Source of the DNA: Rosa chinensis
Taxonomy: Eukaryota > Streptophyta > Magnoliopsida > Rosales > Rosaceae
Assembly: GCF_002994745.2 (NCBI RefSeq)
Contig: NC_037089.1
Span: forward strand, 80,190,347-80,254,346
Reading direction: 5' to 3'
DNA length: 64,000 nt
Of this stretch, positions 12,918-23,264 are shown one piece after another. Under the pieces are notes generated by a model. It did no database searches and was not told the origin of the DNA. It worked only from the letters and a program-made list of their open reading frames with translations. How positions within the stretch are numbered: position 1 is the stretch's first letter; each line of letters begins with the position of its first letter. The position numbers and the translations under genes were made by a program.

Positions 12918-13740
12918 TTAATTACGAACACCCTCCTCATCCTCCTCTTCTTCTTCTTCATCATCATCATCATCACCATCAGAATCACCCTCATCATCTC
13001 TAGTTGCCTCTGCATGTTCCTCTAGCAAAGCAGAGAGCGCCGAATCCCCAGCCTTGTCTCCCTTCTCTTCTTTCTCAGTCGCAGTCTTCATCGATTTACC
13101 TGCATTCATCTGTTGCAGTACAAATTTGAGACCACAACATCCACAATTCCATCAAAACTTACACATACACGAAAAACCTCGAAAACCAAACAGGGTGTAC
13201 ATATCAAAGCACATACAGCTCTTAGCAGAGTCCTCCTATCCCTCTCTCTTGCATTCTTGATAGCCTGAAAAACAAATTCACAATCCAAACCCATCAACAC
13301 GAATCACAAATTTTAACATGCTTCGGATTATCACACTCGCAAAATTGTATCAATTAATTCATGAATAATTAGAATCCAAACAAAACCTCCTGGAGCTCCT
13401 TCTGCTCGGCTTCAATCTCGGCGGGGTCTTTCCCGACGATCCGCTCGTTGCGACAACAACACTTGGCGCAGACGCCGTGTTCCTTGGCGCAAGGCTGACA
13501 GAGCTTGTGGTGGGACTGGCGGACGGCGCGTTTGGTACAACGTTGGCACTTGGTCGGTTCCGTTAGGGGCTTGTACTTGCCGTACTTGCGCTTCCACTCG
13601 ATCTGTTCCTTGCAGCGTTGGCAGACGCCGGTGATCTCCGACAGCGGCCGGAACCGGCCTCCGACCTCGGTTTCGTTGATTTTGACGCCGGCGTTGGGTT
13701 TCCAAGCGAACTTGTTCTTGTGCCGACCGTTGATCATCAT
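12918..13740 (-). CDS. C9orf85-homologue CxxC protein with acidic tail
   Basis: This is a conserved eukaryotic protein of unknown function. Three exons join in phase 0: 13740-13387, 13264-13217 (only 48 bp, 16 codons) and 13109-12918, for 197 residues. The N-terminal part reads RHKNKFAWKPNAG and is followed by four Cys pairs (CQRCKEQ, KCQRC, CQPCAKEHG, CAKCCC), the pattern of a small zinc-binding fold shared with the human C9orf85 family. The C-terminus is a long Asp/Glu run. The start was set at MMINGRHKN (13740; 13737 is equivalent). An in-frame ATG at 13917 would add 59 residues that do not look like this family and probably read through the 5' UTR. Codon repetition in the acidic tail (GAT/GAA runs) makes a coding microsatellite. 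Confidence 0.88.
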
Positions 13741-14495
13741 CACTACACAGCAAAACCCAAATCGAGACTTGTTCTCACCTGTCAATGGCTGCCTCCGAAA
13801 AACAGAGAGGGTGATTTTAGGGTTTAACGTCGGTTTTGAAATCGGGTTTTTCCGACCCGAGTGTGAGGTGGGTAAATGGGATGTGATGAAGGTGATTTGG
13901 GCCACGGTTTGGCCCAAATAATATTTATCATGTTCTCAAAGCTTGATTCAATCTGATTGCTTTCTTCAAATCTGATTAAAATTAAATTTGTGTTAGTCTG
14001 CTGAACCTACTACTATATTTATGAGTTTATTGTGTCAGTCTAGTCAAGTACCATTTGGTCTAGACTGTCTCTCATTTATAAGTGGGAGGTAATGATTTGG
14101 ACTCATAATAGACTAGATGTTGTATATAATTTGTTTATTTGATAAAAAAAAAACATTCTACTACTATTGAGCTGACTTAAGTTTATGTCAGCTAGAGCTT
14201 AGCGGTATGTGTTATGTGAATGGCAGCAATGTCATCACTATGCAAAGCTCTCCTAGTCTTCCCAGGACTGACATAAGCATACATAATGGCATCAATATTT
14301 TGACTATGATAAATTGCAAGAAGGTGACCTATTTCATGTCCAACCACCCATATATATCAAGTCAAACGATATATGCAAGAAGGTGAAAAACGATACTCAA
14401 CCGAACATTTGAAAGTCCACTTGACTCAAATACTTTCCTCAAGCAAAACACATTTTTACACAATAATCAACACATCATGATAATTGTATGCTCGT
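13741..14495. other. Intergenic, with one arm of a distant direct repeat
   Basis: Holds the promoter and 5' UTR of the C9orf85-like gene. The segment around 13897-13970 is repeated at 16062-16149. The rest is AT-rich with no gene seen. Confidence 0.45.
13897..13970 (+). repeat. Direct repeat, left copy (partner at 16062-16149)
   Basis: Both copies contain the phrase GGTTTGGCCCAAATAATATT followed by TTATCATGTTCTCAAAG (right copy TTATTATG...) and a diverging tail that ends in CTTCAAA. They are about 2.1 kb apart in the same orientation. The left copy lies just upstream of the C9orf85-like gene's 5' end. Confidence 0.75.
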
Positions 14496-15960
14496 ATGTG
14501 AGCCCCCGAAAATTTTGTTTAATTTTTAGATGGTAATTTTTCACCAATAAGATTTTCGCAAGGTGATTTAAGTGAAGAAATCGATTTCGAAGATTGTTTT
14601 GGTGTCGAGACCACCTATTGGGCTTTATGATTTAAGTTAGGGCCGAGGTTCTCTCATTTGGGCCTAGAAGCTTACAGAAGTTTAGTGAGGTGACCGTTTG
14701 TTGAAGTTTCGAACACGATAAATTGAGTTGTAACAAAGTTTTGGATTTTTAATTTTTACGAAATCGAGTTTTGGGCCTAGGACGAAGTCGAGAAGTAACT
14801 TAGGAAGTTTCCGACGAAAAATGAATAAAACAAAATGTTACGAGCCCAAAATCGAAAGCATTCAGCTAAGAGAGTCTCGTAATTCGTCACAAAGGTAAAT
14901 TCGGTATTTCTCACACACTAATATAAATAGGATACTTGGAAACCCTAGAACCAAAAACTCTCCCCCTTCTCCCTTACAACCGCGTCCTTCTCTCTCTCTT
15001 CCCCGACCTCTCACTCCCTCTCTCTTCCTCTTCTCTCTGCCATTGCCGGATAACCCCATTTCCGGCCACCACCTCACTTCGCCGCAAACACCAATCAGTC
15101 CCACATCTAAATCTGATCCAAGTCCAACTAAAATCATCACCATGCATCACCGTTAGCCTCCACACGCAACCAACACAGCTCCCGTAGCATTGTCCAGCCA
15201 AAGCTTCCATTTTCGGTCGTCTATTCAACAAGCAGCCACCATCACTTAGTCTAGCTGACATCGATCATCCTATTCCAGAAATTCCGTCGCCCATCAACGC
15301 CGTACGCTCATCGTCGGAGTCCACGGCCCTGCATGTCTTTGCTCTCCAATCTCCGGTCATATTTAGGCTACACGACTATCATAGATGAAAACAGCAGGCC
15401 TTCTTCTACCAAAACCCCATGGTTCAAACCTCTAACTCCAGCCAGAACCACTACACACGTCGTCGCCAGTGCGTGAGCAGCCATGGCGCCGCCATGTATA
15501 CCACCGACTTAATCCCTTGTTCTGGTAAGACGTTCTGTAGCCCTGTTCGTTGGCTATTTGAATTTCAATTCAGAAAGAAGTGGGTTTTCTAACCTTGGGT
15601 TTTCTGGGCTTGAGGAAATAATGGAATTCAGATTGGAAAGGGAGGCTTCTGGTCTTGGTTTTGATTTGAGTCTTTGATGGGATGATGAAGAACTGAGAAA
15701 GATTGCAAGAAGCAGCACATTGTGGAGATTGTGGTCTCGGCAGAACTGATAGAGGGTAAGAGCTTTTGAATTATGGATTTGATTGTTGTTTAGGACATTG
15801 AGATTAATTAATTAAGGATATTGTTTTGTGGAGGAAATGAGGTCTGAGGAACAGCAAGCTTTCGGAGAAGGGAAGTGCTGGGTCAGTTCCATTTGTATTG
15901 AGGAATGGTAAGGATTCAAGAACTTTGTTTTGGAACAAATTTGGTTAAGAGTTGGACTGC
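14496..15960 (+). mobile_element. Gypsy-type LTR fragment
   Basis: The segment starts TGTGAGCCCCCGAAAATTTT, the style of long plant gypsy LTR starts. It contains a TATA box (TATAAATAG, about 14929) followed by a CT-rich untranslated leader and GC-rich sequence with CCGCC phrases, as in the LTR at 25230. I could not find a matching end or target-site duplication, so it is probably truncated. Confidence 0.4.
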
Positions 15961-16061
15961 TGATCTTGTTTTGTTTGTTAGGGATAGGCCTGGGCATTTT
16001 AGTCCGAAAGCCCGAAAACCCGAACCGAATTGATCCGGACCTTCAGGTCAGGGCCAAAGTG

Positions 16062-16149
16062 TTGGGCCAGGGTTTGGCCCAAATAATATTTATTATGTTC
16101 TCAAAGTTTGATCGATTTGGCTTATCTCAATTTGATTGTTTTCTTCAAA
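16062..16149 (+). repeat. Direct repeat, right copy (partner at 13897-13970)
   Basis: This is the diverged second copy of the promoter-proximal segment at 13.9 kb. It shares TTTGGCCCAAATAATATTTA and the following ATGTTCTCAAAG phrase. Confidence 0.75.
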
Positions 16150-17020
16150 GGGAAATTTTTAACAATAGTACACGACAAATGGGTGACTCTGAAGTTCGGT
16201 ACATTAAGTTTCAAAACAATCATTTTGGTACATGAACTTGTAATCTTGACCGAAAATATATACATGTCGTTACGTAAAACGTTGGTCAATGTAATGTTAA
16301 TGTCAAACATTGAGGGGCAAATCAGTCACTCCTTAATATAATATTAATAGATTATTAATATAATATTAATGAAGAGAGAGAAATTAAAAAAAATGAGAGA
16401 GTATTGTTGTCTCTCTTTTTCATCCTGTTCAAACCCAGCAAACTCACGTTGGTCAACGTAATGTTATGAACCTACTCTTGCTGCCAAATCAAAATACTCA
16501 GTAGCCAATTATGTTAATGTCTGAGATTTAGCGGTAGCCAAACTTTAGTTAACGCTGGCCCGCGGGGCGGACCGCTACTTGTGATGCTTTTGTTGTTTCC
16601 GCTATCTGTCAAATAAAATACACAGAGTGTCAGAGGGAGACCGCGATTGGCGGTCTTCTATACTCTTATGCCTAAGTTAATCAATGTATTTGCATTGACA
16701 GAATAACGTTAGGTAAGTAGTGAATACGTAATTAATGAGGAGAGAAGAGTTGACCTTTTATAGGTAAGGAAGAGATTGATCTCTTCCTTGCTTTCGATGT
16801 GGGATTGATATGTTTCTACCCCCAGCTTTTGATACTTCAGCGAGGTGACTTTGGCGCGGCGTGTCAGCGACGATCTTGGGTTGAGCTGGAGCTCAGGCGA
16901 TAGCCTGTCTGGTAGTGTTTTCGTAGGTCACACCCTTGATAGCTGTTGGAACTGCTGGCAGTATCATGAGCATGGCTCATTATAGCTAATTATGCTTTAG
17001 GAAAATGCTCATGTAAGTAC
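16150..17020. other. Unassigned repetitive-looking spacer
   Basis: At 16180-16340 there is a phrase typical of non-autonomous DNA-transposon ends (GGTACATGAACTTGTAATC). ACGTTGGTCAA(C/T)GTAATGTTA occurs twice, at about 16280 and 16448. Near 16355 there is a perfect short repeat of TAATATAATATTAAT. No complete element could be delimited and no gene was seen. Confidence 0.3.
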
Positions 17021-18608
17021 AAATTATATGTCCACTAGGAGGTTATCTAAGTCATATGAATCATTTGTGAATCAAATATCTGCTGTATTAGTACCTAACA
17101 AAGTGCATGATGCGTTGGGCAATCCAAAGTGGAGGTAGGCAATGGAGGAAGAGATGAAGGCGTTGCAGAAGAACAATACTTGACAACTTGTGCCCCCACC
17201 ACAGGGCAAGAAGGTTGTGGATTGTCATTGGGTGTTTACCGTGAAGTATCATGCAGATGGATTAGTGAATTGGTACAAAGCATGCCTTGTAGCAAATGAG
17301 TTTACTCAGACGTATATTATAGACTACAATGAAACGTTTGCTCCTGTTGCCAAGATAAACACTATTTCTGCTTGTTTAAACTGGCCACTCCGACAGTTTG
17401 ATGTTAAGAATGTGTTTCTTCATGGAGAGTTAGCCGAGGAGGTGTACATGAGCCTTCTACCTGGGTATGTAGTTGCTTCTCCTGGTGATTTTGTATGCAA
17501 ATTGAGAAAATCTCTGTATGGTCTCAAACAGTCACCTTGTGCTTGGTTTGGAAGATTTTCACAGTTCATGCGGAAGGTTGGTTACAGACAGAGCAATTCA
17601 GATCATACCTTATTTCTCAAGCATCAATAAGGGAAGGTAACAACTCTAATTATTTATGTGGATGATATGGTAATCACTGGCAACGATATTGTTGAGATGG
17701 ATAGACTGTAGAGACAGCTAGCCTCTGAGTTTGAGATGTAGGACTTAGGTGAACTTAAGTACTTCTTAGGAATCGAGGTAACCAGGGGGAGCGAAGGGAT
17801 CTACCTACGCTAGAGGAAGTACGTTCTTGACTTATTGACAGAGACCGATTTGTTGGATTGCAGACTTATGGATACTTTTATTGAGCAGAACCATTGTTTA
17901 GCTGAGTATCCAGATCAGGTACCTATTGATCGAGCTCACTATCAGAAGTTAGTTGGGCAATTGATTTATTTCGCTCATACTCGACCAGATTGCATATGCA
18001 GTGAGTGTGGTGAGTCAGTTCATGCATAACTCGAGTGAGAGTCACATGGATGCTGTTATGCTTTTGAAGTACTTAAAGTCAGCTCCAGGAAGGGGAGTGA
18101 TGTTTTTAAGCACAACAACATTCTTGAGGTTTGTGGCTTCACAAATGCAGATTGGGCTGGAAATATTACAGATAGGAGGTCGACATCAGGTTACTTTACC
18201 TTTGTGGGAGGTAATTTGGTTACATGGAAGAGTAAGAAACAGAAAGTTGTGGCACGATCTAGTGCTAAGGCCAAGTATAGAGGTATGGCTCACGGAGTGT
18301 GTGAATTGCTATGGCTGAGAAATCTGTTACGTGACCTGGGTTTCAAACTCAAAAGTATTATGCAGTTGTATTGTGATAACAAGACTGCCATTGATATATC
18401 ACAGAATCCAGTACAGCATGATCATACTAAGTATGTGGAGGTTGATCGTCACTTTATAAAGGAGAAGCTAGATGCCAAAATTATTAGCTTCACTTTTATT
18501 CCTACTGAAGAGCAACTTACAGATATACTTACTAAAAGAGTTTCCAGAAAGGCGTTTTATGACTCACTAAGCAAGTTGAGCATGGTTGATGTGTATGCAC
18601 CAACTTGA
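17020..18608 (+). pseudogene. Ty1/copia pol remnant (reverse transcriptase and RNase H)
   Basis: This is a decayed copia polyprotein whose 5' half is missing. The reverse transcriptase starts near 17190 and shows FDVKNVFLHGEL, KLRKSLYGLKQSP and YVDDMVITGND. RNase H follows with KSKKQKVVARSS, YCDNKTAI and DILTKR. In-frame stops interrupt it near 17627, 17709, 17739 and 17811, and there are frameshifts around 18000-18200. The frame ends at 18608 directly before a purine-rich tract (GAAGGGGAG) and an LTR, so the 3' end is in its natural place. Confidence 0.88.
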
Positions 18609-18615
18609 AGGGGAG

Positions 18616-18802
18616 TGTTAGTGTGAGTCAGACTTAACATTAGGAGTAACATTAGGAATGTAATATATATTGTAATTATATCGTAGTTAGTACTTACCTA
18701 TTCAATGTGTGGTAGAGAATAGAGACGTCAGTAAATTGTATTCATGTAATCCTCTTTATGTACATCCACTGTGAGATGAATAACATATCATTCTTGTTAT
18801 CT
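18616..18802 (+). mobile_element. 3' LTR of the copia element
   Basis: It begins TGTTAGTGTGAGTCAG immediately after the polypurine tract GAAGGGGAG at 18607-18615. The right edge is approximate: no terminal CA with a duplicated flank could be found, so the end may be lost. Confidence 0.5.
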
Positions 18803-18821
18803 TTGACTAGGAGAACCTACT

Positions 18822-19077
18822 ATGTGGGTTGTAGTTGTTTTGATCAAACAGTTTTCTGAATTCCAAGGAGATCAGTATCAGAAGGTGAGGTCCGACCGGT
18901 GGTTGGAGATTGACATGGGTGAGTTTTATGTCGAGGAGCTAGGAGAAGATGGGGCTGAGTTGGCAAATACTTGTTTTTTTTTTGATGACATTGGCAAATG
19001 CTTGTTTGGAGATCAGTGATCATTGGAAGAGTAGTCTTATAGTTCAAGACATTGAGGTCAGGCCCAAGAGGAAGTAG
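18822..19077 (+). pseudogene. PP2-type (F-box/phloem lectin) C-terminal fragment, frameshifted
   Basis: Phloem protein 2 domains are plant lectins, often joined to an F-box. The visible part reads QKVRSDRWLEIDMGEFYVEE, the conserved block of the PP2 C-terminal half. After a broken stretch it continues in another frame as SDHWKSSLIVQDIEVRPKRK and a stop at 19077, the normal PP2 end. The break lies at 18960-19010. TTGGCAAAT(A/G)CTTGTTT occurs there twice around a T-run, which suggests a small tandem duplication that shifted the frame. The F-box part is absent, and the fragment abuts the copia 3' LTR. The pseudogene state is clear. A functional short peptide from this region is unlikely. Confidence 0.75.
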
Positions 19078-19079
19078 TA

Positions 19080-20361
19080 GTAGTTAGCTAGTACGCTAGT
19101 CCAGCTCATCTCATCATCATCTGTGAAATTGGTTTGATTCTTCTGCATATTTATCTAGCAAGACCAAGACAAAAAAGAAACAAGTTGCGAAGTCTATTAT
19201 CAGCTTTGCTGATTTCATCGGGAATCTGCAGAAGAGGCAAAGACTTACCACCCGCAAGTCTTCTTCATGTCCCAAGAATGCACGATTGTGCTACAAACAA
19301 CAATATACTACGAGCTGGTTTAATCATCAGAAAAGTAGGTCACGGGCTGCTCTGAACTAAAAGGCAAATCCCAAAGCACCGGTCATTATTATTGAATAAA
19401 CAGTGATGTGACGATTTTACTCCCTATATTTTTCAGGATTTACCCCTCTCTCAAAAACAATTTTGTTCTTAGGAGCAACTAGTATACGCTAATACACACA
19501 CACAAGACATGCCCAAACAACCTGCTAAGCACGGCAGAGGTAGCTAGGTAAGTTGTTTTATCCAATACTGCAATAGGTGAGGCCAATTAGCTAGTTAAAC
19601 TTACAAAGTGATTACTGATCCAAGAATTGATCGAGCATCAATTTCGAATTCCACATGGAGTTCTGTTAGGACATCAATTTCGAATTGAGCAAGCAATTAG
19701 CAAGTACGAAAGAGCTAATTAGTTAATTAACTAGTTAACTACAACTAAGGTGTATGTGGACTAAATTATACCGGAATCGAAACCATCTGAGGAGACTAAT
19801 ATAATCACTCACCGGATGGTCTAGTAAAAGGCCGAGCCTTTTGAGTCGAGTGACGAGGTGGTGTAGCCGTGTAGGTGTTTGATGAGTTTGAGAGGAGGGG
19901 AAAGCGAAAGCTATGGCGGCAGAGTTTTATTAGTTATGTAGGTGATTAGCAAGAGAGAGATGAAGATGATGGTTAACGCTGACTAACCACATATTGGGAC
20001 CGTTTGATCACTTGGACGGCTGCGATTGCCACCTGACCCGTAATTCATTATTGGTGTGCAGGTCACTCGCCAAACTTACTGCGAGATATACCAGAATTTC
20101 TCGGTTAATATCCATGTACAAAAAATGCAAAGCACCCGAGGGATGTGGATGGAGTGATGGACCACCAAACAAATAAGTGGTTGTTTAAGCTAGCAAACAG
20201 AAATTAAACACTAGCCGCCAACCGACAACCGCAGTGCTCAACAGACTGGCCAATTAGACGGCGATGCTTAAATCCGAAAGGATAAGGTGTTGCTTTCAAC
20301 TTCGCACTAAGAGGTTGCAAGTGGCAAACAGCACCACTACTCTATAACTTGAGTAGCTTGC
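19080..20361. other. Intergenic, no supported gene
   Basis: The sequence is AT-rich with repeated TTAGCTAGTTAA-like phrases near 19590 and 19725. On the minus strand, 19960-19810 is an open, GC-richer stretch that ends in a possible splice donor (CCG|GTGAGT); a lost first exon is conceivable but unsupported. The promoter of the RALF-like gene lies at the right end. Confidence 0.35.
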
Positions 20362-20370
20362 TTTATATAT
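20362..20370 (+). promoter_or_regulatory. Probable TATA box of the RALF-like gene
   Basis: TTTATATAT lies about 87 bp before the ATG at 20457, an ordinary distance for a short plant leader. It was identified by motif only. Confidence 0.5.
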
Positions 20371-20456
20371 CTACAATAATCGAGAGGTTCGAAAAGGAGG
20401 AGAGGTGTTCATCCTTATAAGCTTCACCCAAAGAAACCGAAGTGGGAGGAATTATT

Positions 20457-20864
20457 ATGGCTCGGCATTCAGGAGCTTTAGTAGTGTTGGTGATGATGAT
20501 TATGGTCAGCTGGAGCAATTGCATGATGAGCAACAAGAGCATTGCGTCTACCACTGCTGGTAATAGTACCGCGGCCGCCTCGTCAGCCTGGTGTAACGGA
20601 CGCATAATCGACGGCCAGTGCATGCTTGTTGCAGACGCGGCCTACAGTGGCGGCGAGCACTTAGACCTGAACCTGCTAGACGTGAAGGACATGGTGGTGG
20701 TGGTGGAGTACTATGATTCAGGTGAAAGTAGCAGAAGGGTCTTGGCCGGGGTGCCTGGACAAGGTAACTCGTATCTTTCTCTAAAGCCTAACGCGCCTGT
20801 GAATGATGCAAGAAACAATAAATATATCAAGCAAAACTGTGGCACGTACACTCGCTCTTGTTGA
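20457..20864 (+). CDS. RALF-like secreted peptide precursor, divergent
   Basis: RALF peptides are secreted, cut from a precursor by a subtilase and sensed by FERONIA-type receptor kinases at the cell wall. This intronless gene encodes 135 residues. The start is the ATG at 20457 (MARHSGAL); the frame opens upstream only from a GTG, which is not a plant start. A signal peptide covers about residues 1-23. The propeptide has the RALF-type CNG...C block (AWCNGRIIDGQC), and a dibasic RRVL sits where the S1P site (RRxL) is expected. The mature part then reads SYLSLKPNAP, in place of the YISY motif, and ends NCGTYTRSC, like the family's NPYxRGC. Only two of the usual four mature cysteines are present. 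This is either a specialised RALF or one losing function; the frame itself is intact. Confidence 0.7.
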   Translation: MARHSGALVVLVMMIMVSWSNCMMSNKSIASTTAGNSTAAASSAWCNGRIIDGQCMLVADAAYSGGEHLDLNLLDVKDMVVVVEYYDSGESSRRVLAGVPGQGNSYLSLKPNAPVNDARNNKYIKQNCGTYTRSC

Positions 20865-21140
20865 TGATGTTGCTACCGATCGAGTACCGATGATCGATCT
20901 GCAATTTCTAGTTTTATCAAAACTATCTGCAATTCTTAATGTATTATTACTCATATGTGTATATTGGTTAAGGTGCTAAATGATGTTTATGGGAGCTTGG
21001 ACAGACCATTTGAGTTGTGGCGTCTACATCACTCCCTCTTGCTCATTCCTCTTTCATATTGAGGTGGCTTAACTTATTTATGTATGTCACGATGATTGAA
21101 GATCGTCTCCACATCTAGGTTTCTCCTAAATAAGCGTGAG
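20865..21140. other. 3' flank of the RALF-like gene
   Basis: AT-rich sequence expected to contain the 3' UTR. No separate feature was seen before the left TSD of the next transposon. Confidence 0.4.
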
Positions 21141-21424
21141 ATTGTTTATAGGGTTAATTACATATAAGTGCATATTTCAATGTTTTTTTTGTCATAAGGC
21201 CACCAACTGTTTTTTTTTTCCTGATAAGGCCACTAGATTAAAAAATGTGTTTTTTTTCCTGATAAGGCCACTAAATTAAAAAATATGTTAAATTTTGGAT
21301 ATAAAAAACCAACATATTTACATAACTGCCACTAGAGTAAAAAGTAAACAATCATCCTCTCTTTCTTCTCCGGCAAGGTCTCCGGTCAACCTCCGGCGAG
21401 TCTCCGGCCGACCTCTGGCGACCA

Positions 21425-21850
21425 CAAAAGTTACTGTTGCTGACAACAAAAGCTACTGTGGTGAGATTTCCAGCAACCTCCGGTGAGACAGCAAAAGCTA
21501 CTGCATGTCATCAACAAAAAAGCTACTATTATCAGCAACCAAAGCTACAGTGACAAAAAAAGCTACTGTTACCAAAAAAAAAAAACTTTTCTCCCCAAAA
21601 CCATAATCTACTATCCTCACCAACAAAAGTTACTTTTGCCAACACCAAAAACTACTCTAACCAACAACAAATGCTACTCTCACAAATACCAGAAAGCTAC
21701 TCTCACCAGTACCAAAAGATACTCTAACAAACACCAAAAGTTACTGTCACCAACAACAAAAGCTATTATCACCAACATCAGTGAGCTACTCTTATACTAA
21801 AGAGCTACTTTGACCATCAACAAAAGCTACTATTACCAATACAAAAAGAC
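21425..21850 (+). repeat. Tandem repeat, core AAAGCTACT
   Basis: About fifteen degenerate copies of a unit of roughly 20-30 bp, centred on CAAAAGCTACT(G/A)T(T/C)ACCAAC. It lies inside the MULE. Confidence 0.8.
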
Positions 21851-21867
21851 CATTTGAATAAATCAAA

Positions 21868-22115
21868 ATGAAAACAAAAAAACTACTAACATCAGATTGA
21901 AAATATACTAACATAGAGATAGAAAGCTACTGTTACTGTATTGAAAAACCACTATAACAGTCATAGAGACTTATAACTTGAAATCAATCAAAAAAAAAAA
22001 ACTACTGACATCAGATTGAAAAGATACTAACATAAGGGATAAAAACCTACTATCACTGTGTTGAAAAACCACTATAACAATTACAAAGAACTGATGACCT
22101 GAAATCAATCAAAAC
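21868..22115 (+). repeat. Two tandem copies of a unit of about 125 bp
   Basis: Each copy starts with AAACTACT(A/G)ACATCAGATTG and continues through TTGAAAAACCACTATAACA to GAAATCAATCAAAA. The copies are diverged by several substitutions and small indels. Confidence 0.75.
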
Positions 22116-22280
22116 AAAAATAGAAAAGCTAGATATACTACTATAGCCATAATATGCAATTTGACAAAGGAAAAATCATCAAAACTAAACACAAATTGCA
22201 ATCTCAGTCCATTGAAATATGCATGCAACTAAAAATTTGAGTGAAGAATATCATCGAACAGTTGGTGGGCATGGCATTAC

Positions 22281-22892
22281 CTTCTGCAATTCGTCGAAGC
22301 ACTCCTTAAGCCAGCTCAATCATTTCTCTTCCAATTGAATCTCCAAAACCAAAGCATACTTACATTAACAATTATTATTCAATTCAACAATTATTCAAAT
22401 CAGGCCATTCACATCATAAGCTTCCAAGTACAAAACAACAAAATAGCACACAATACTACAAATAAGATGGCAAAGCACTACAGTAAACGAGACTAGAGCA
22501 AATTAAAATTGGAAGTATCATATCTGAGTCCAAAACGCTCCTCACAAGAAATTTGAACGAAAGAAACAATGAATCTCAATACCTACTTGCAATATCAGCC
22601 ATATTTCCGTCACCGTCGTGGTAATTGTTAACCTGACGCGGCGAGTCACTATCTAAGATCGGCTACGCTAGAGATATTGGAGATTTCACGGTTGACGGCA
22701 AACCACTGCAGGGATTCGACAGCTTCTCTTCTTTAAACTCGACCTCACCTCACTCTCCGATCCAACTGAAGTCTAATTGACTCGCACGAGGTCGAGTTCA
22801 CAGAGAAACTAGAGAGAATCAAAGAGATCTGAGTTCACCTTCAGTGAGGTAGCTCCGATCAGAGCATCTTCATCATCGTCTTCTTTAGGCAT
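22281..22892 (-). pseudogene. Captured host-gene exons inside the MULE
   Basis: On the minus strand, an ATG at 22892 opens an 18-codon exon (MPKEDDDEDALIGATSLK) ending at a donor GTGAAC (22839). A second 60-bp exon-like segment (22340-22281) has an AG acceptor and a GTAATG donor and reads LSWLKECFDELQK after one in-frame TGA. Both are multiples of three and phase-compatible. The source gene is not recognised. The TGA and the isolated position argue that it is a captured fragment and not a working gene. Confidence 0.45.
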
Positions 22893-23046
22893 GGAGGGGC
22901 CGTTTCGAGGTTTTGCATCGCTTTGATCGATCAGAACCTGATTTGATGAAGGCCGTAGTTCTTGGCCGCTGCTGCTGGAAGCCAGAGAAACCAAAGCGAC
23001 GAGTGGTTCGTCAGAGGACGATAAGAAAGAGATAAGGGCTTTCCCC

Positions 23047-23050
<4 letters not shown>

Positions 23051-23099
<49 letters not shown>
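23051..23099 (+). repeat. GA microsatellite
   Basis: About 24 uninterrupted GA units near the right end of the MULE. In reverse it reads as poly Ser-Leu, which is not a real protein. Confidence 0.95.
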
Positions 23100-23102
<3 letters not shown>

Positions 23103-23264
23103 TTTATCTGATATCAAGTAGTTTTCTTAGGTAAAAGGGTAAAATCGTCAATGGCAGAGAAATTTGAGAATACAAGTGGCCTTATATGTACAAAAAAAAT
23201 TAAGTGGCCTTATGACTAATTAAAGTTTTAAAATGACACTTGTGTGTAATTTTCTATTGTTTCT

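Larger units (their letters stand above)
21150..23255. mobile_element. Non-autonomous Mutator-like element with captured exons (2.1 kb)
   Basis: The ends form an imperfect inverted repeat. The left end (AGGGTTAATTACATATAAGTG) and the reverse complement of the right end (AGAAAATTACACACAAGTG) both run on to CATAAGGCCAC. The flanks are a 9-bp target-site duplication with one mismatch: ATTGTTTAT (21141-21149) and ATTGTTTCT (23256-23264). Nine-base duplications and long inverted ends are typical of MULEs. There is no transposase. The interior holds two tandem-repeat blocks, a GA microsatellite and exon-like segments on the minus strand. Confidence 0.75.

Noticed and set aside
12755..13015. Met/Lys-rich minus-strand ORF
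   Set aside because: It is the out-of-frame shadow of the acidic GAT/GAA run in the C9orf85-like gene.
13505..13921. 138-residue plus-strand ORF
   Set aside because: Antisense shadow of the first exon of the C9orf85-like gene.
20442..20456. Upstream five-codon extension of the RALF-like ORF
   Set aside because: It begins with GTG, not ATG; the plant start is the ATG at 20457.
22809..23117. 102-residue ORF with a Ser-Leu run
   Set aside because: Mostly a translated GA microsatellite plus UTR-like sequence; only the 18-codon MPKEDDDED exon inside it is plausible.
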